DNA of 64,000 nt from Hyphomicrobiales bacterium. GTDB lineage: Bacteria; Pseudomonadota; Alphaproteobacteria; Rhizobiales; Rhizobiaceae. The first letter of the stretch is position 1. Every line of letters starts with the position of its first letter. The notes under the pieces were generated by a model, which worked only from the letters and a program-made list of their open reading frames with translations, ran no database searches and had not been told where the DNA came from. Positions 18,497 through 28,967 of the stretch are shown piece after piece. The position numbers and the translations under genes were made by a program. The DNA lies in contig UBXG01000002.1 of NCBI GenBank assembly GCA_900469475.1, forward strand, positions 34,758 through 98,757, given 5' to 3'.

Positions 18497-18526
18497 AGAA
18501 AAGCCGCGGACGTTTCCGCCCGCGGC
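18497..18526 (-). terminator. terminator downstream of mctP
   Basis: GCCGCGG (18503-18509) and CCGCGGC (18520-18526) form a GC-rich stem. Read on the minus strand it is followed by TTTTC. It lies about 20 bases beyond the mctP stop, in the 243-base gap before ileS. Confidence 0.65.
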
Positions 18527-18546
18527 CAATTTGAGGGTCTATCTAA

Positions 18547-20022
18547 TTAGGCTCGTGCTGCTGCCCGTGCCGGCACGACCGCATTGACGATAACGGCCAC
18601 GACGATATTGGCGAGAAGCGCCAGCAGCCCCGTATAGACGGTGAAGCCGGTTTCGCCGAGCGGAACCATGTGCAGCGGCTTCCAGCCGGCATCCCATACG
18701 AGATAGGTGCCGCCAAAGAAGCCGACGAACCAGCCGGCGAGCAGAGCGGGTGCACGAAACCACTTGGTATAGAGACCGAAGACCAGAGCCGGCAGCGTCT
18801 GCAGGATCCAGATGCCGCCCAAAAGCTGGAGATCGAGCGCGAACTGCGTCGGCAGGAAAATGATGACGAGAAGCGCTCCGACCTTGACGACAAGCGATGT
18901 CATCTTGGCGACCTTCGCCTCGCCGGCATCGGAAACCTGCGGATCAATGTAAGCCTTCCAGAAGTTGCGGGTGAAGAGGTTGGCAGCGCCAATGCTCATC
19001 ACGGCCGCGGGAACGAGCGCGCCGATGGCGATGGCCGCGAAGGCGAAGCCAGCAAACCAACTCGAGAACAAGGTCTGGAACAGTGCAGGCACCACGTCAT
19101 TGGCGCTGTCCAGCTTCAGATTTGCCGCGTGGCCCATATAGCCAAGCAGCGCCAAGAGACCGAGCAGCAGCGTGTAGGCCGGCAGCAGCACCGCATTCTT
19201 GCGGATGGTATTGCCGCTGTTGGACGCGAAGATGCCGGTCAGCGTATGCGGGTACATGAAAGCCGCCAGCGCCGAGCCGAGCGCCAACGTCGCGTAGGCG
19301 ACGTACTGGTTGCCGCCGAGCAGCAGACTACCCGCCCCCTTGGCTTTGAAATCCGCATCGGCCGCGGCAAAGACATTCGCATAGCCACCGAGTTTCGCCG
19401 GAATGAGCGCGACGGCCGCGATCACCACGATGTAGATCATGATGTCCTTGACGAAGGCGATCAGCGCCGGAGCGCGAAGGCCGGCCGAATAGGTATAGAG
19501 CGCCAGGATGATGAAGGCGACGGCGAGCGGCAGTTCACCATGAAGTCCGAGCGCCTTGAATACCGCCGTCATACCGACGAGCTGCAGGGCGATATAGGGC
19601 ATCGTCGCGATAACGCCCGTCAGAGCGACTGCCAGTTCCAGCGCCCGCGAGCCATATTGGCCGTGTACGATATCGCCGGCCGTGACGTAACCATGATCCT
19701 TCGCACGCCTCCAGAGAAGCGGCATGACCATGAAGACGAACGGATAGACGACGATCGTATAGGGCAGCGCGAAGAAGCCATAGGCGCCGACCGTGTAGAC
19801 CAGCGCCGGGACGGCGATCACGGTGTAAGCGGTGTAGAAATCGCCGCCGACCAGGAACCAGGTGATCCAGGTCCCGAAGGTGCGGCCGCCGAGGCCCCAT
19901 TCGTCGATATGAGCAAGGGTCTTCGGCCTACGCCAGCGGGCAGCTACAAAGCCCATGACAGTGACGAGCGCCAAAAAGAAGATGAAGACGGCAAGCGCAA
20001 TCGGATCGATATCAGTCATCAT
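18547..20022 (-). CDS. mctP: sodium:solute symporter, MctP-like monocarboxylate permease
   Basis: A 491-aa inner membrane transporter of the SSS family with about 13 hydrophobic segments. It starts with a helix (IALAVFIFFLALVTVMGF) and the characteristic DEWGLGGRTFGTWITWFLVGGDFYTAYT. It closely resembles rhizobial MctP, which imports lactate, pyruvate and other monocarboxylates and alanine. The substrate assignment is from remembered similarity. It overlaps the upstream DUF3311 gene by 11 bases, so the two are translationally coupled. No MctSR-type two-component genes are adjacent. Confidence 0.82.
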   Translation of the reverse strand: MMTDIDPIALAVFIFFLALVTVMGFVAARWRRPKTLAHIDEWGLGGRTFGTWITWFLVGGDFYTAYTVIAVPALVYTVGAYGFFALPYTIVVYPFVFMVMPLLWRRAKDHGYVTAGDIVHGQYGSRALELAVALTGVIATMPYIALQLVGMTAVFKALGLHGELPLAVAFIILALYTYSAGLRAPALIAFVKDIMIYIVVIAAVALIPAKLGGYANVFAAADADFKAKGAGSLLLGGNQYVAYATLALGSALAAFMYPHTLTGIFASNSGNTIRKNAVLLPAYTLLLGLLALLGYMGHAANLKLDSANDVVPALFQTLFSSWFAGFAFAAIAIGALVPAAVMSIGAANLFTRNFWKAYIDPQVSDAGEAKVAKMTSLVVKVGALLVIIFLPTQFALDLQLLGGIWILQTLPALVFGLYTKWFRAPALLAGWFVGFFGGTYLVWDAGWKPLHMVPLGETGFTVYTGLLALLANIVVAVIVNAVVPARAAARA

Positions 20023-20209
20023 GGCGCATGCTCCGATAGGCGATCCAGGTCAGAATAGCGGTGATTGGCACCCATGCCAGCTGATACCAGTAGAAGAAAG
20101 GGAAACCCAACAGCACGGGATCGTGGCTGTTGTAGAAGGGGACCCAAAGCAAACCAATATAGGGAATAACGAGCAGCCAGCAGGCCGCCGTCCCGAAACG
20201 TTTATCCAT
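20012..20209 (-). CDS. DUF3311 small membrane protein
   Basis: A 65-aa protein with two hydrophobic helices (ACWLLVIPYIGLLWVPFYN and FFYWYQLAWVPITAILTWIAY). The spacing and the DPVLLGFPFFYWYQLAW block are typical of DUF3311. Such proteins usually sit next to SSS symporter genes, as here. It overlaps mctP by 11 bases and is likely an accessory subunit (inference). ATG 20209 gives the family length; the longer upstream frame is not used. Confidence 0.85.
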   Translation of the reverse strand: MDKRFGTAACWLLVIPYIGLLWVPFYNSHDPVLLGFPFFYWYQLAWVPITAILTWIAYRSMRHDD

Positions 20210-20342
20210 CTCGTGCGCCTTTCGGAAAATGGGCGCGGCGACTCGCACCCGGCTGTATGAGCATTGCAACATCCTTCCCACCCGCTCAAGGCAAAAAGAT
20301 ATTGCAGCGCCGCAATCCCCGCGCGCAATTCGGCGAGTAAAA

Positions 20343-21326
20343 TCAGCTGAAAGCGATGATCCGGTCGAGCTCGCTGAGCGGCTGGACACCGGCGAGCAGC
20401 GCGCGTGCCTCGTCCTCATCCTTGCGGATCTGCGCGACCAGCGGATCGAGACCGTCGAACTTCAGTTCGGGGCGGAGATAACCGAAGAAGGAGACCGAAC
20501 AGACCTGTCCGTAGAGATCGCCGCTGAAATCGAAGACAAAGGTTTCCAGCAGCGGCGCCCCGTTGTCCGTTACCGTCGGACGCCGGCCGTAACTGGCGAC
20601 GCCATCGCGGATGGTGCCATCGGCCGTTCGAAAGCGAACCGCATAGATGCCTGCCCTCAGCGATGTCTCGGGTGGCAGCTGCATGTTTGCCGTAGGGAAG
20701 CCGAGCGTGCGACCGAGCTTTTCGCCACCGATGACAGGCGCCTGAACGGTATAGCGATAGCCGAGCAGACCGGCGGCTTGGGCGACATCGCCTTCCGCAA
20801 GCAGTGTGCGTATGCGGCTCGACGAGATGACCTCCGTGTTTTCGTCGCGGAAGGCATCGATCAACGTCACGCCGAAGCCGTTATGGCTGCCGGCATTCAT
20901 GAGGAAGGCGGGGCCTCCCTGACGATCATGGCCAAAATGAAAATCGAAGCCAGTGACGACTTCGGATGCGTGCAGCCAGTCGATCAGGATCGAATGCACG
21001 AATTCATCCGCCGAGCGCTGCGAGAAAGTGCGATCGAAAGGATATTCAATGACGGCGTTGAAGCCGAGCGCTTCCAGCAGCCGTGCTCGCAAAGGAGCAG
21101 GCGTCAGGCGGAAGACAGGATGATCCGGCTTGAAAACGGTGCGCGGATGCGGCTCGAAAGTCAGCACCAGCGCCGGAATGCCGCGCTCTCTGGCGATCTC
21201 CAGCGCGCGCGTCAGCACCGATTGATGGCCGCGGTGCACGCCGTCGAAATTGCCGATGGCGACCACGCCGCCCTTCAAGGCATCGGGAAGCGGCTCGCGG
21301 GTTTCGTTGCGGTGGAAAACGGTCAT
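20343..21326 (-). CDS. ribF: bifunctional riboflavin kinase / FAD synthetase RibF
   Basis: Makes FMN and FAD from riboflavin. The N-terminal nucleotidyltransferase domain has GNFDGVHRGHQ (His31, His34) and TFEPHPRTVF. A TGFDFHFGHDRQG block and SSSRIRTLL follow. The C-terminal flavokinase domain has GRTLGFPTANMQL and ends with EARALL. The 327-aa length is standard. It lies 15 bases downstream of a HAD gene on the same strand, a pairing seen in rhizobia. Confidence 0.95.
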   Translation of the reverse strand: MTVFHRNETREPLPDALKGGVVAIGNFDGVHRGHQSVLTRALEIARERGIPALVLTFEPHPRTVFKPDHPVFRLTPAPLRARLLEALGFNAVIEYPFDRTFSQRSADEFVHSILIDWLHASEVVTGFDFHFGHDRQGGPAFLMNAGSHNGFGVTLIDAFRDENTEVISSSRIRTLLAEGDVAQAAGLLGYRYTVQAPVIGGEKLGRTLGFPTANMQLPPETSLRAGIYAVRFRTADGTIRDGVASYGRRPTVTDNGAPLLETFVFDFSGDLYGQVCSVSFFGYLRPELKFDGLDPLVAQIRKDEDEARALLAGVQPLSELDRIIAFS

Positions 21327-21341
21327 CGACTGCCACTCTCC

Positions 21342-22190
21342 TCAGACAAGGCGCGGCATCCACCACTTCGGCGAGGCCTGTTCGCGCGCCAGGAAGGCGC
21401 CGAGAGCGGCCTCATCCGTATGCCCCTCGACGACATATTCGCGGGCGTGGATGCCATGGCTGATATAAAGAAGATCGAGGCCGTAATCGAGTGCGCCGCG
21501 CACGTCGGTCGGCATGCCATCACCGATTGCCACCACGCGCGACAGCGGAAATTCGCTCTTGACCTCGCGGGCGGCCGCGATCGCTGCATCGTAGATCGGC
21601 TGGTGCGGCTTGCCGGCGATGCGCGTCTGGCCGCCGAGCCGCTCGTAATAGGCGGCCATGGCGCCGGCGCAGGGGATCATGCGATGGCCGCGCTCCACCA
21701 CCAGATCCGGATTGGCGCAGATCAGCGGTACGTGACGGGCCGACCAGGCCGTCAGCATCTCGGTATAATCGTCAGGCGTTTCGGTCTCGTCATCGAAGAA
21801 GCCGGTGCAGACGATGCTTTCCGCTTCGCCGGCATCGACCCGCTGAACGTCCAGACCTTCGAGGATACCAATGTCGCGCTCCGGACCGAGCAGAAACACC
21901 TTCTTCGGTCCCTCGGCAATCAGCTTGCGGGTGACATCGCCCGAGGTGATGATGCGATCGTAGACGCTGTCGGGAACACCGATCGCACGCAGCTGCTCGA
22001 CGACCTTCGGAGCAACGCGCGGAGAGTTGGTGATGAGGACGACCGCAAGGCCTTCGCCGCGAGCGGCTTCGAGCGCGATGGAGGCTTCCTTGTAGGCCGT
22101 GACGCCGTTATGGAGCACGCCCCAGACATCGCAGAGCGCAACATCATAAAGTCCGCCGATGTCGCGAAAGCTCTCGATCCGTTTGCCCAT
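21342..22190 (-). CDS. HAD-IIA family hydrolase, NagD-like
   Basis: A 282-aa haloacid-dehalogenase protein. Motif I reads CDVWGVLHNG, with catalytic Asp21. It carries LITNSPR (motif II), CANPDLVVERG and VAIGDGMPTDVRGALDYG (motif III/IV), typical of the cap-C2 subfamily annotated TIGR01459. The second motif I Asp is replaced by Trp-Gly spacing (DVWG rather than DxD), as is common in this subfamily. The substrate is unknown; it is probably co-transcribed with ribF. Confidence 0.85.
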   Translation of the reverse strand: MGKRIESFRDIGGLYDVALCDVWGVLHNGVTAYKEASIALEAARGEGLAVVLITNSPRVAPKVVEQLRAIGVPDSVYDRIITSGDVTRKLIAEGPKKVFLLGPERDIGILEGLDVQRVDAGEAESIVCTGFFDDETETPDDYTEMLTAWSARHVPLICANPDLVVERGHRMIPCAGAMAAYYERLGGQTRIAGKPHQPIYDAAIAAAREVKSEFPLSRVVAIGDGMPTDVRGALDYGLDLLYISHGIHAREYVVEGHTDEAALGAFLAREQASPKWWMPRLV

Positions 22191-22493
22191 GCCGTCCTCG
22201 CATCAAATAAATCACGGGCTGACATCGCAAACCGGCCGGCAAATTACAAGAGCGCCATGCAAGGTTTTTGCGTCGCACAAGGCCTGAGCAGCAGGCGTGG
22301 GCAAGGTCGGCGAGCGGCAAGATTGCGCAGCGGAAGCAACGGGATGACGCTCTGGAAAAGGCTTGACCTGACCCTGTCTTCACGAGGGCAAAATGAGAGA
22401 ACCTTTGCAACGACATGCTATGCGGCGGCGCCCTGGGCGTTAATCATCCTCAAAACAAGCCGAGGCGCGCCGCAAAAAATTCACAGTGCTGTC
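22191..22493. other. intergenic region upstream of groES
   Basis: About 300 bases between the divergent HAD gene and the groES promoter. No gene-like frame with a start site or recognisable element was seen apart from the promoter and CIRCE that follow. Confidence 0.4.
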
Positions 22494-22522
22494 CTTGACT
22501 CGTCCGGAAGCCACCCCTAAAT
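22494..22522 (+). promoter_or_regulatory. groESL promoter (RpoH/sigma70-like)
   Basis: CTTGAC (22494-22499) as -35 and CCTAAAT ending at 22522 as -10, spacer about 17 bases. The CTTGAC and CCCCTAAAT combination fits the alphaproteobacterial heat-shock (RpoH) promoter pattern. It lies immediately upstream of the CIRCE operator. Confidence 0.7.
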
Positions 22523-22530
22523 CACGGTCG

Positions 22531-22557
22531 CTAGCACTCTCTGAGGATGAGTGCTAA
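22531..22557 (+). promoter_or_regulatory. CIRCE operator (HrcA binding site)
   Basis: CTAGCACTC (22531-22539), a 9-base spacer, then GAGTGCTAA (22549-22557). This matches the CIRCE consensus TTAGCACTC-N9-GAGTGCTAA with one mismatch in the left arm. HrcA repressor binding here would control groESL in addition to the heat-shock sigma factor. Confidence 0.93.
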
Positions 22558-22615
22558 CAAAATCCATACGGATCCCCGCTGATCCGTGAATGTCATTTGA
22601 TCGAGGGATTAGACA

Positions 22616-22912
22616 ATGGCAAGCACCAATTTCCGCCCCCTTCATGACCGCGTCGTCGTTCGTCGCGTCGAGTCGGAAGAAAAGACCAAGGGCGGGATCA
22701 TCATTCCCGACACCGCCAAGGAAAAGCCGCAGGAAGGCGAAATCGTCGCCGTCGGTTCCGGCGCTCGTGATGAGGCCGGCAAGGTCGTAGCACTCGACGT
22801 CAAGGTTGGCGATCGCGTTCTGTTCGGCAAGTGGTCGGGCACTGAAGTCAAGCTCAACGGCGAAGACCTTCTGATCATGAAGGAAGCCGACATCATGGGC
22901 ATCATCGGCTAA
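22616..22912 (+). CDS. groES: co-chaperonin GroES
   Basis: The 98-aa heptameric lid of the GroEL chaperonin. The sequence [12 protein letters not shown], the mobile loop [19 protein letters not shown], and [16 protein letters not shown] are all standard. A GAGGGATTAG stretch precedes ATG 22616. It is preceded by CIRCE and followed 73 bases later by groEL, so a bicistronic heat-inducible operon is expected. Confidence 0.98.
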   Translation: MASTNFRPLHDRVVVRRVESEEKTKGGIIIPDTAKEKPQEGEIVAVGSGARDEAGKVVALDVKVGDRVLFGKWSGTEVKLNGEDLLIMKEADIMGIIG

Positions 22913-22952
22913 TTGGCCGGTTCCCTTTTCCGATAAAGCTGACGGGCCTTAA

Positions 22953-24658
<1,706 letters not shown>

Positions 24659-24684
24659 AAAGCTTCGCCCATGCACTTTTAGTG

Positions 24685-24709
24685 CTTCAGGCCGCCAAGC
24701 GGCCTGAAG
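24685..24709 (+). other. hairpin in the groEL downstream region
   Basis: CTTCAGGCC (24685-24693) and GGCCTGAAG (24701-24709) form a perfect 9-bp stem with a 7-base loop. A smaller GCACT/AGTGC stem (24673-24685) abuts it. No U-tract follows. It lies between the two copies of the 35-bp repeat. Confidence 0.6.
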
Positions 24710-24710
24710 T

Positions 24711-24745
24711 GGCGGCATGGACATGATGTGATAGGCCAACGGCCT
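24711..24745 (+). repeat. 35-bp direct repeat, copy 2
   Basis: Exact second copy of 24606-24640, lying outside any gene. It still carries the last groEL codons and stop as non-coding sequence. Period between copies is 105 bases. Confidence 0.95.
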
Positions 24746-24782
24746 TATTACGATTGTTCAATCCGGCATTCCGGAATTGACG

Positions 24783-24812
24783 AAGGGCGGCCCTCGGGTC
24801 GCCCTTTTCGTT
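24783..24812 (+). terminator. intrinsic terminator of groESL
   Basis: AAGGGCG (24783-24789) pairs with CGCCCTT (24800-24806), followed by TTCGTTTT. It is the only hairpin with a U-rich tail downstream of groEL, placed about 160 bases after the stop. Confidence 0.75.
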
Positions 24813-25198
24813 TTAGGCCTTACGACTTCAGCCCAAAGCCGCCAAGTTTTGCGGCAGCGCAAATTTACGCAAATTGCCCCATTGTCGTTTTCGAAAAAGC
24901 TCTTATAAATCGCGGCGCAGCGATTTTAGAGGGTTAGCTGCAATGCACGCAAATTTTACTTATATTCGGCACGATTAATCGGCGTCTGCACGTGGCTATG
25001 ATCTTAAGGATTGAGGGGCGCGCGGATTTTTTACTTGAAATGACTTCATAGATTGGATCGCCAAGTCGGACCAAGCATGACGGAAAATGGAAGCAGCAGA
25101 GCCGAATGCTCTGCTTTTGATGCGGCATGCGGGAAGACATTCAATCCGGAAGACGCAGGGAAATTTGAATAAAGCGCAAGGGGGGACCTGGCGCTCAA
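24813..25198. other. AT-richer intergenic region after groESL
   Basis: About 385 bases with lower GC than its surroundings and several AAATTTACG / CAAATTTTAC-type runs. I see no gene with a ribosome site and no recognisable RNA. Promoter sequence for the next gene probably lies here. Confidence 0.4.
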
Positions 25199-25657
25199 AT
25201 GGGGATCATCTTGTTCAAGATTGCCAAGGCCGATTTTTCCGCACCGTTTGCGCCGGGCTCATTGGAGTTCGAGGGCCATTACCCCGATCTTCTGGCTCAG
25301 TTCTGTGTTTCCGAGGGATGGACGGGCGATCTTTCAAGCGGCATCATCAAACTTGGGCAGTGGGGCACAATGCTGCATGGGCTGAGTTCTTCAGAATGCG
25401 GCCTGCTAAGCCTCATGCATTGCTATGATCTGCAGGATCGGGCCCGTATCCTCGATCTTTTCGAGCAGGCGGCTACGGCCAATTCCTGCTTCTGCTATTC
25501 GACGACCACGCTCGGCGCAGGTGGTCATCGCCGGCCGGTCTTCTGTGTCGGTGAGTCCGTTGCCGCGGATAAGCAGCATGCCGGCAGCATGGTCGGCGTT
25601 TTTCTGTTTCCGCGCTTCAAGCTGGAGCCGGGCAGCCAACTCGCCACCCGGCAGTAA
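25199..25657 (+). CDS. hypothetical protein, possibly PAS-like
   Basis: A 152-aa soluble protein I do not recognise. It has four Cys in the middle (FCVSEGW, SECGLLSLMHC, SCFCYSTTT) and a segment (CYDLQDRARILDLFEQAATANSCFCYSTTT) whose spacing recalls the second half of a PAS fold. That comparison is weak and inferential. There is no signal peptide, membrane segment or DNA-binding motif. A strong AAGGGGGGA lies about 12 bases before ATG 25199. It stands alone between groESL and a convergent GST gene. Confidence 0.65.
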   Translation: MGIILFKIAKADFSAPFAPGSLEFEGHYPDLLAQFCVSEGWTGDLSSGIIKLGQWGTMLHGLSSSECGLLSLMHCYDLQDRARILDLFEQAATANSCFCYSTTTLGAGGHRRPVFCVGESVAADKQHAGSMVGVFLFPRFKLEPGSQLATRQ

Positions 25658-25714
25658 ATCACTATCGGCCATGGTCGGCCAAGTTCGCCCGACCAGCTAC
25701 CGAGTTCAAGCTGA

Positions 25715-26422
25715 TCAATCCCGCTTGGGAATGCTGAGGCCGCGCTGGCTTGCCGGACGTGCCAGAGCGCGATCCAGCCAGGCCATGACGGAGGGGAAGC
25801 TTTCGAACTCCAGCACCTCGCGGCCGCCATAGAAAACGTCGACGCCGCGAACCCAGGGAAAGGTGGTGATGTCGGCGATGGTGTATTCATCGTCCATGAT
25901 CCATTCGCGTCCTTGCAGGCGGCTCTCCAACACGCCGAGGAGGCGCTTGGCCTCATCGCGATAACGCTCGACCGGATAGGAGTTATTGGCGACCTTCTCG
26001 GCGGCGAATTTGAAGAAATGACCGAACTGGCCGAACATGGGACCGACGCCTGCCATCTGGAAGAAGACCCATTCGAGGGTCTCGTAGCGCCTGGCAGCAT
26101 CGCTCGGAATGAGCTTGCCGGTCTTTTCCGCCAGATAGACCAGGATCGCGCCGGATTCGAACAGGCCGATCGGTTTACCGTCGGGGCCATTGGGATCGAT
26201 GATTGCCGGAATGCGGCCATTCGGGTTCAGCGAAACGAATTCCGGTGATTTCTGATCATTGGTGCCGAAGGAAATCAGATGCGGCTCATAGGGCAGGCCA
26301 AGCTCCTCCAGCGCAATAGAGACCTTTACGCCGTTCGGTGTCGGCAGCGAATAGAGCTGGATAATATCCGGATTGCTAGCGGGCCAGCGCTTCGTGATCG
26401 GAAAGGATGAAAGATCGGCCAT
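25715..26422 (-). CDS. glutathione S-transferase family protein, YghU/nu-class-like
   Basis: A 235-aa GST-fold protein. The N-terminal thioredoxin-like domain has YSLPTPNGVKVSIALEELGLPYE (about 23-45), FVSLNPNGRIPAI and LFESGAILVYLAEKTGKL. The alpha-helical C-terminal domain includes the WIMDDEYTIADITTFPWVRG block. The TPNG motif and PNGRIPAI fit the nu-class/YghU group, which has disulfide-bond reductase activity with glutathione. ATG 26422 (MADLSSFP) is chosen over the longer frame from 26470. It is convergent with the unknown gene at 25199. Confidence 0.9.
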   Translation of the reverse strand: MADLSSFPITKRWPASNPDIIQLYSLPTPNGVKVSIALEELGLPYEPHLISFGTNDQKSPEFVSLNPNGRIPAIIDPNGPDGKPIGLFESGAILVYLAEKTGKLIPSDAARRYETLEWVFFQMAGVGPMFGQFGHFFKFAAEKVANNSYPVERYRDEAKRLLGVLESRLQGREWIMDDEYTIADITTFPWVRGVDVFYGGREVLEFESFPSVMAWLDRALARPASQRGLSIPKRD

Positions 26423-26632
26423 GGGCTTACTCCTGACGGCTCTGATTTGGCAACTGATTTGCCGCCACAATAGCCCATGGGGCTTGTATGGGAAGAGCTA
26501 TCTCGGCGGATCATTGTTCAATGATTGTGAACTAATTGTGCGCAGTTGTTTATCTTTCCAACTCCTCAAAAATCACGAATATCCATTTCCAGAGAATAAC
26601 TGCCACGTGATCCCATTTACTGGAGACCCCTC

Positions 26633-27076
26633 ATGTCCAATAGCAATAACATCATCATTCTTGTGGCGCGCATCCTGCTCGCCTTCATGTTCATCTTTGC
26701 CGGTTTCGGCAAGCTGACCGATCCGGCCGGTACTGCGGGCATGATTGCCGGAGCCGGTATGCCGGCCGCAACGCTGCTCACCTATCTTGCCGGCGCATTT
26801 GAATTCGTCACCGGCGTCTGCGTCCTCATCGGCTTCCAGGTCCGCATCGTCGGCTGGCTGCTCGCCCTCTTCTGTGTCTTCACCGGCATCGTCTTCCACC
26901 TGCCGACGGTCAATGTTCCGGACTTCCCGGCTGCCGCCAATGGTTGGATCAACGGCCTGAACTTCGTGAACTTCCTGAAGAACGTCACGCTGGCCGGCGC
27001 TTACATCATGCTCGCCACCAATGGTGCAGGCGTCTACTCGCTCGACGCACGCCGCGGCGCCTACGCCGCCGCCTAA
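26633..27076 (+). CDS. DoxX family membrane protein
   Basis: A 147-aa inner membrane protein with four hydrophobic helices. It has IILVARILLAFMFIFAGFGKLTDP at the start, YLAGAFEFVTGVCVLIGF in the middle and NFLKNVTLAGAYIMLA near the end. This is the DoxX/DoxD-like family; members are linked to redox or quinone stress, but the activity is unproven. It is followed by a strong terminator that it shares with convergent hisG. Confidence 0.88.
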   Translation: MSNSNNIIILVARILLAFMFIFAGFGKLTDPAGTAGMIAGAGMPAATLLTYLAGAFEFVTGVCVLIGFQVRIVGWLLALFCVFTGIVFHLPTVNVPDFPAAANGWINGLNFVNFLKNVTLAGAYIMLATNGAGVYSLDARRGAYAAA

Positions 27077-27097
27077 GCGCTGCCTGTCTCCCAAGAC

Positions 27098-27131
27098 AAA
27101 AAGCCCGCCGGAATTCCGGCGGGCTTTTTTT
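27098..27131. terminator. strong bidirectional terminator between doxX-like gene and hisG
   Basis: A perfect palindrome AGCCCGCCGGAA/TTCCGGCGGGCT centred at 27113/27114, flanked by AAAAA on the left and TTTTTTT on the right. It gives a U-tract in both directions between the convergent genes. Confidence 0.93.
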
Positions 27132-27153
27132 GCATGAACAGGAAACTGAAAAA

Positions 27154-27849
27154 TCAGAGTGCGCTGCGAACGGCCGAGATGATGCGCTGAACCATCGGAT
27201 CACCCTCGTGGCCTTCCTTGCGTGCCCGCACCAGACAAGCCTGCGAGCGCAGGATGATGCCATCAGACAGGACCTTCAGATGGTTCGCTCTCAGAGTCGA
27301 ACCGGTGGAGGTGATGTCGACGATAATATCGGCCGAGCCGGCAGCGGGTGCCCCCTCCGTCGCACCCAGACTTTCGACGATACGGTAGAGCTGGATGCCG
27401 TGTTGGCTGGAGAAGAACTGCTGCGTCAGCCGCCAATATTTGGTGGCGACCGTCAGCCGGTGGCCATGGCGGGTGCGGAAATCGGCGGCGACATCGCCAA
27501 GATCGGCCATGGTATCGACGTCGAGCCAGATTTCCGGCACCGCGACGACGACATCGGCGTGACCGAAACCGAGCCTTGCGCAGAATTCGACCCGGCGATC
27601 GACTTCCGCCATGCCCTCACGCACGAGGTCTTCGCCGGTAATGCCGAAATCGACGCTGCCATTGCCGATCTCTCGCGAGATTTCCGAGGCTGACAGGAAG
27701 GCGATCTCGACTCCGTCCCAACCTTCGACGCGGCCGCGATAGGAGCGATCGTTACCGACGGCGACGATCGGCATTCCGGCATGCTCGAAGATCGCGGCAC
27801 AATCGTCCTTCATCCGGCCCTTGGAGGGAAGCGCTATCGTGATTGTCAT
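27154..27849 (-). CDS. hisG: ATP phosphoribosyltransferase, short form HisG
   Basis: First step of histidine synthesis (ATP + PRPP). The 231-aa protein is the short form lacking the C-terminal allosteric domain. It needs HisZ, which is encoded directly upstream. Motifs are [13 protein letters not shown] at the N-terminus, [12 protein letters not shown] and the PRPP loop [17 protein letters not shown]. It starts in a TGATG overlap with the hisZ stop (27849), so the two subunits are translationally coupled. Confidence 0.96.
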   Translation of the reverse strand: MTITIALPSKGRMKDDCAAIFEHAGMPIVAVGNDRSYRGRVEGWDGVEIAFLSASEISREIGNGSVDFGITGEDLVREGMAEVDRRVEFCARLGFGHADVVVAVPEIWLDVDTMADLGDVAADFRTRHGHRLTVATKYWRLTQQFFSSQHGIQLYRIVESLGATEGAPAAGSADIIVDITSTGSTLRANHLKVLSDGIILRSQACLVRARKEGHEGDPMVQRIISAVRSAL

Positions 27850-28967
27850 CAGGCTGCCCTCGCGGTTTCGATACGGTCGAGCCAGAGCGCGAAGCCGACA
27901 GCCGGGATGTGCCCCTTGGCCCCAAGCAGGGTCATCAGCCGATCGAAGCGGCCACCACCGGCGAGCACCGCGCTCGATCCCTCCACCGTCACTTCGAAGA
28001 CGAGATCGGTGTAGTAATCAAGCGGACGACCGAAGGCGGCGCGATAATCAATCTTCAAAGCGTCGACGCCGGCTTTGGCTAGCGCCGCCACACGGGCATC
28101 GAAGCTCTTCAATGCGCTCCCGAGCTTCAGCCCGGCAGCGTCAGCAAAACCTGCGAGCGCCGCGGAAGCATCTGCCAGCGGCACGCTCAAGGACAAAAAC
28201 TCCTCCAGCACGCGGAAGGCCGCATCGTCGAGCCGCGTTTCGGACAGGACCAGCTTCTCGCGAAGGCGCCGGGCGATCTCCTGCGGCGAACGGCTGGCAT
28301 TGGTGGAATAGCCGGTCGCATGCATAGTGGCGTCGATGTGCTTGATCAGCCCCTGCTCATCGCCGCGATTGAGGAAATCGAGTACGTGCGCATTGAGCCC
28401 GGTAACCGGCTGCGGGCTTGCGAGCCGTGCGAGCAGTGTTTCGAGCTGCATCATGTTGCCGAAGGCATGAATCAGCCGCTTCTGCCAGCCCGACGGCAGG
28501 CCGAGCGCCTGCACCACCGCCTCGAATACGGCCTGATCACCCAAGGTCACCGAAAGTGCCTTACCGGGCACTAGCCGGCTCAGGATACCGATGGCATCGC
28601 CGATGGCGCGAGCGTCAGCGCCGGCCGTGTCGCCATCGCCGAGATCTTCGATGCCGGCCTGATAGAACTCATGACCGCCTTCGCGGCGTTGGCGAAAGAT
28701 TTCGCCGAGATAGGAATAACGCTTCGGCGTGCCGGTGGCGGTTTCGATATGCTGCAGACAGACCGGAATGGTGAACTCCGGACGCAGGCAAAGGCTGGCG
28801 CCGGTGTCGCTTTCGGTCATGAAGATGCGCCGGCGAAGATCTTCGCCGGCCATATCGAGAAACGGTTCGGCCGGCTGGATGATGGGCGTATCCACCCTCT
28901 CCGTTCCGCGAACGGAGAATTCGTCCAGCAGATCGCCGGCAAAATTCGGGAGGTTAATCAGGGGCAT
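27849..28967 (-). CDS. hisZ: ATP phosphoribosyltransferase regulatory subunit HisZ
   Basis: A 372-aa paralogue of the histidyl-tRNA synthetase catalytic domain without the anticodon-binding domain. It partners short-form HisG. HisRS-like motifs remain: [25 protein letters not shown] (motif 2 region), [23 protein letters not shown], and a late [11 protein letters not shown]. It starts by TGATG overlap with hisS and ends by the same overlap with hisG. This gives a three-gene unit hisS-hisZ-hisG. Confidence 0.95.
   Translation of the reverse strand: MPLINLPNFAGDLLDEFSVRGTERVDTPIIQPAEPFLDMAGEDLRRRIFMTESDTGASLCLRPEFTIPVCLQHIETATGTPKRYSYLGEIFRQRREGGHEFYQAGIEDLGDGDTAGADARAIGDAIGILSRLVPGKALSVTLGDQAVFEAVVQALGLPSGWQKRLIHAFGNMMQLETLLARLASPQPVTGLNAHVLDFLNRGDEQGLIKHIDATMHATGYSTNASRSPQEIARRLREKLVLSETRLDDAAFRVLEEFLSLSVPLADASAALAGFADAAGLKLGSALKSFDARVAALAKAGVDALKIDYRAAFGRPLDYYTDLVFEVTVEGSSAVLAGGGRFDRLMTLLGAKGHIPAVGFALWLDRIETARAA

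Noticed and set aside
20229..22520. 763-codon plus-strand open frame opposite ribF and a HAD gene
   Set aside because: Antisense to two genes with clear motifs, with no family features of its own.
25087..25428. Plus-strand frame overlapping the unknown gene at 25199
   Set aside because: No family features, and it overlaps the more plausible 152-aa frame that has a strong GGGGGGA site.
27841..28327. Plus-strand Arg-rich frames opposite hisZ
   Set aside because: They are antisense to hisZ, which has conserved motifs and overlaps both hisS and hisG in the expected way.
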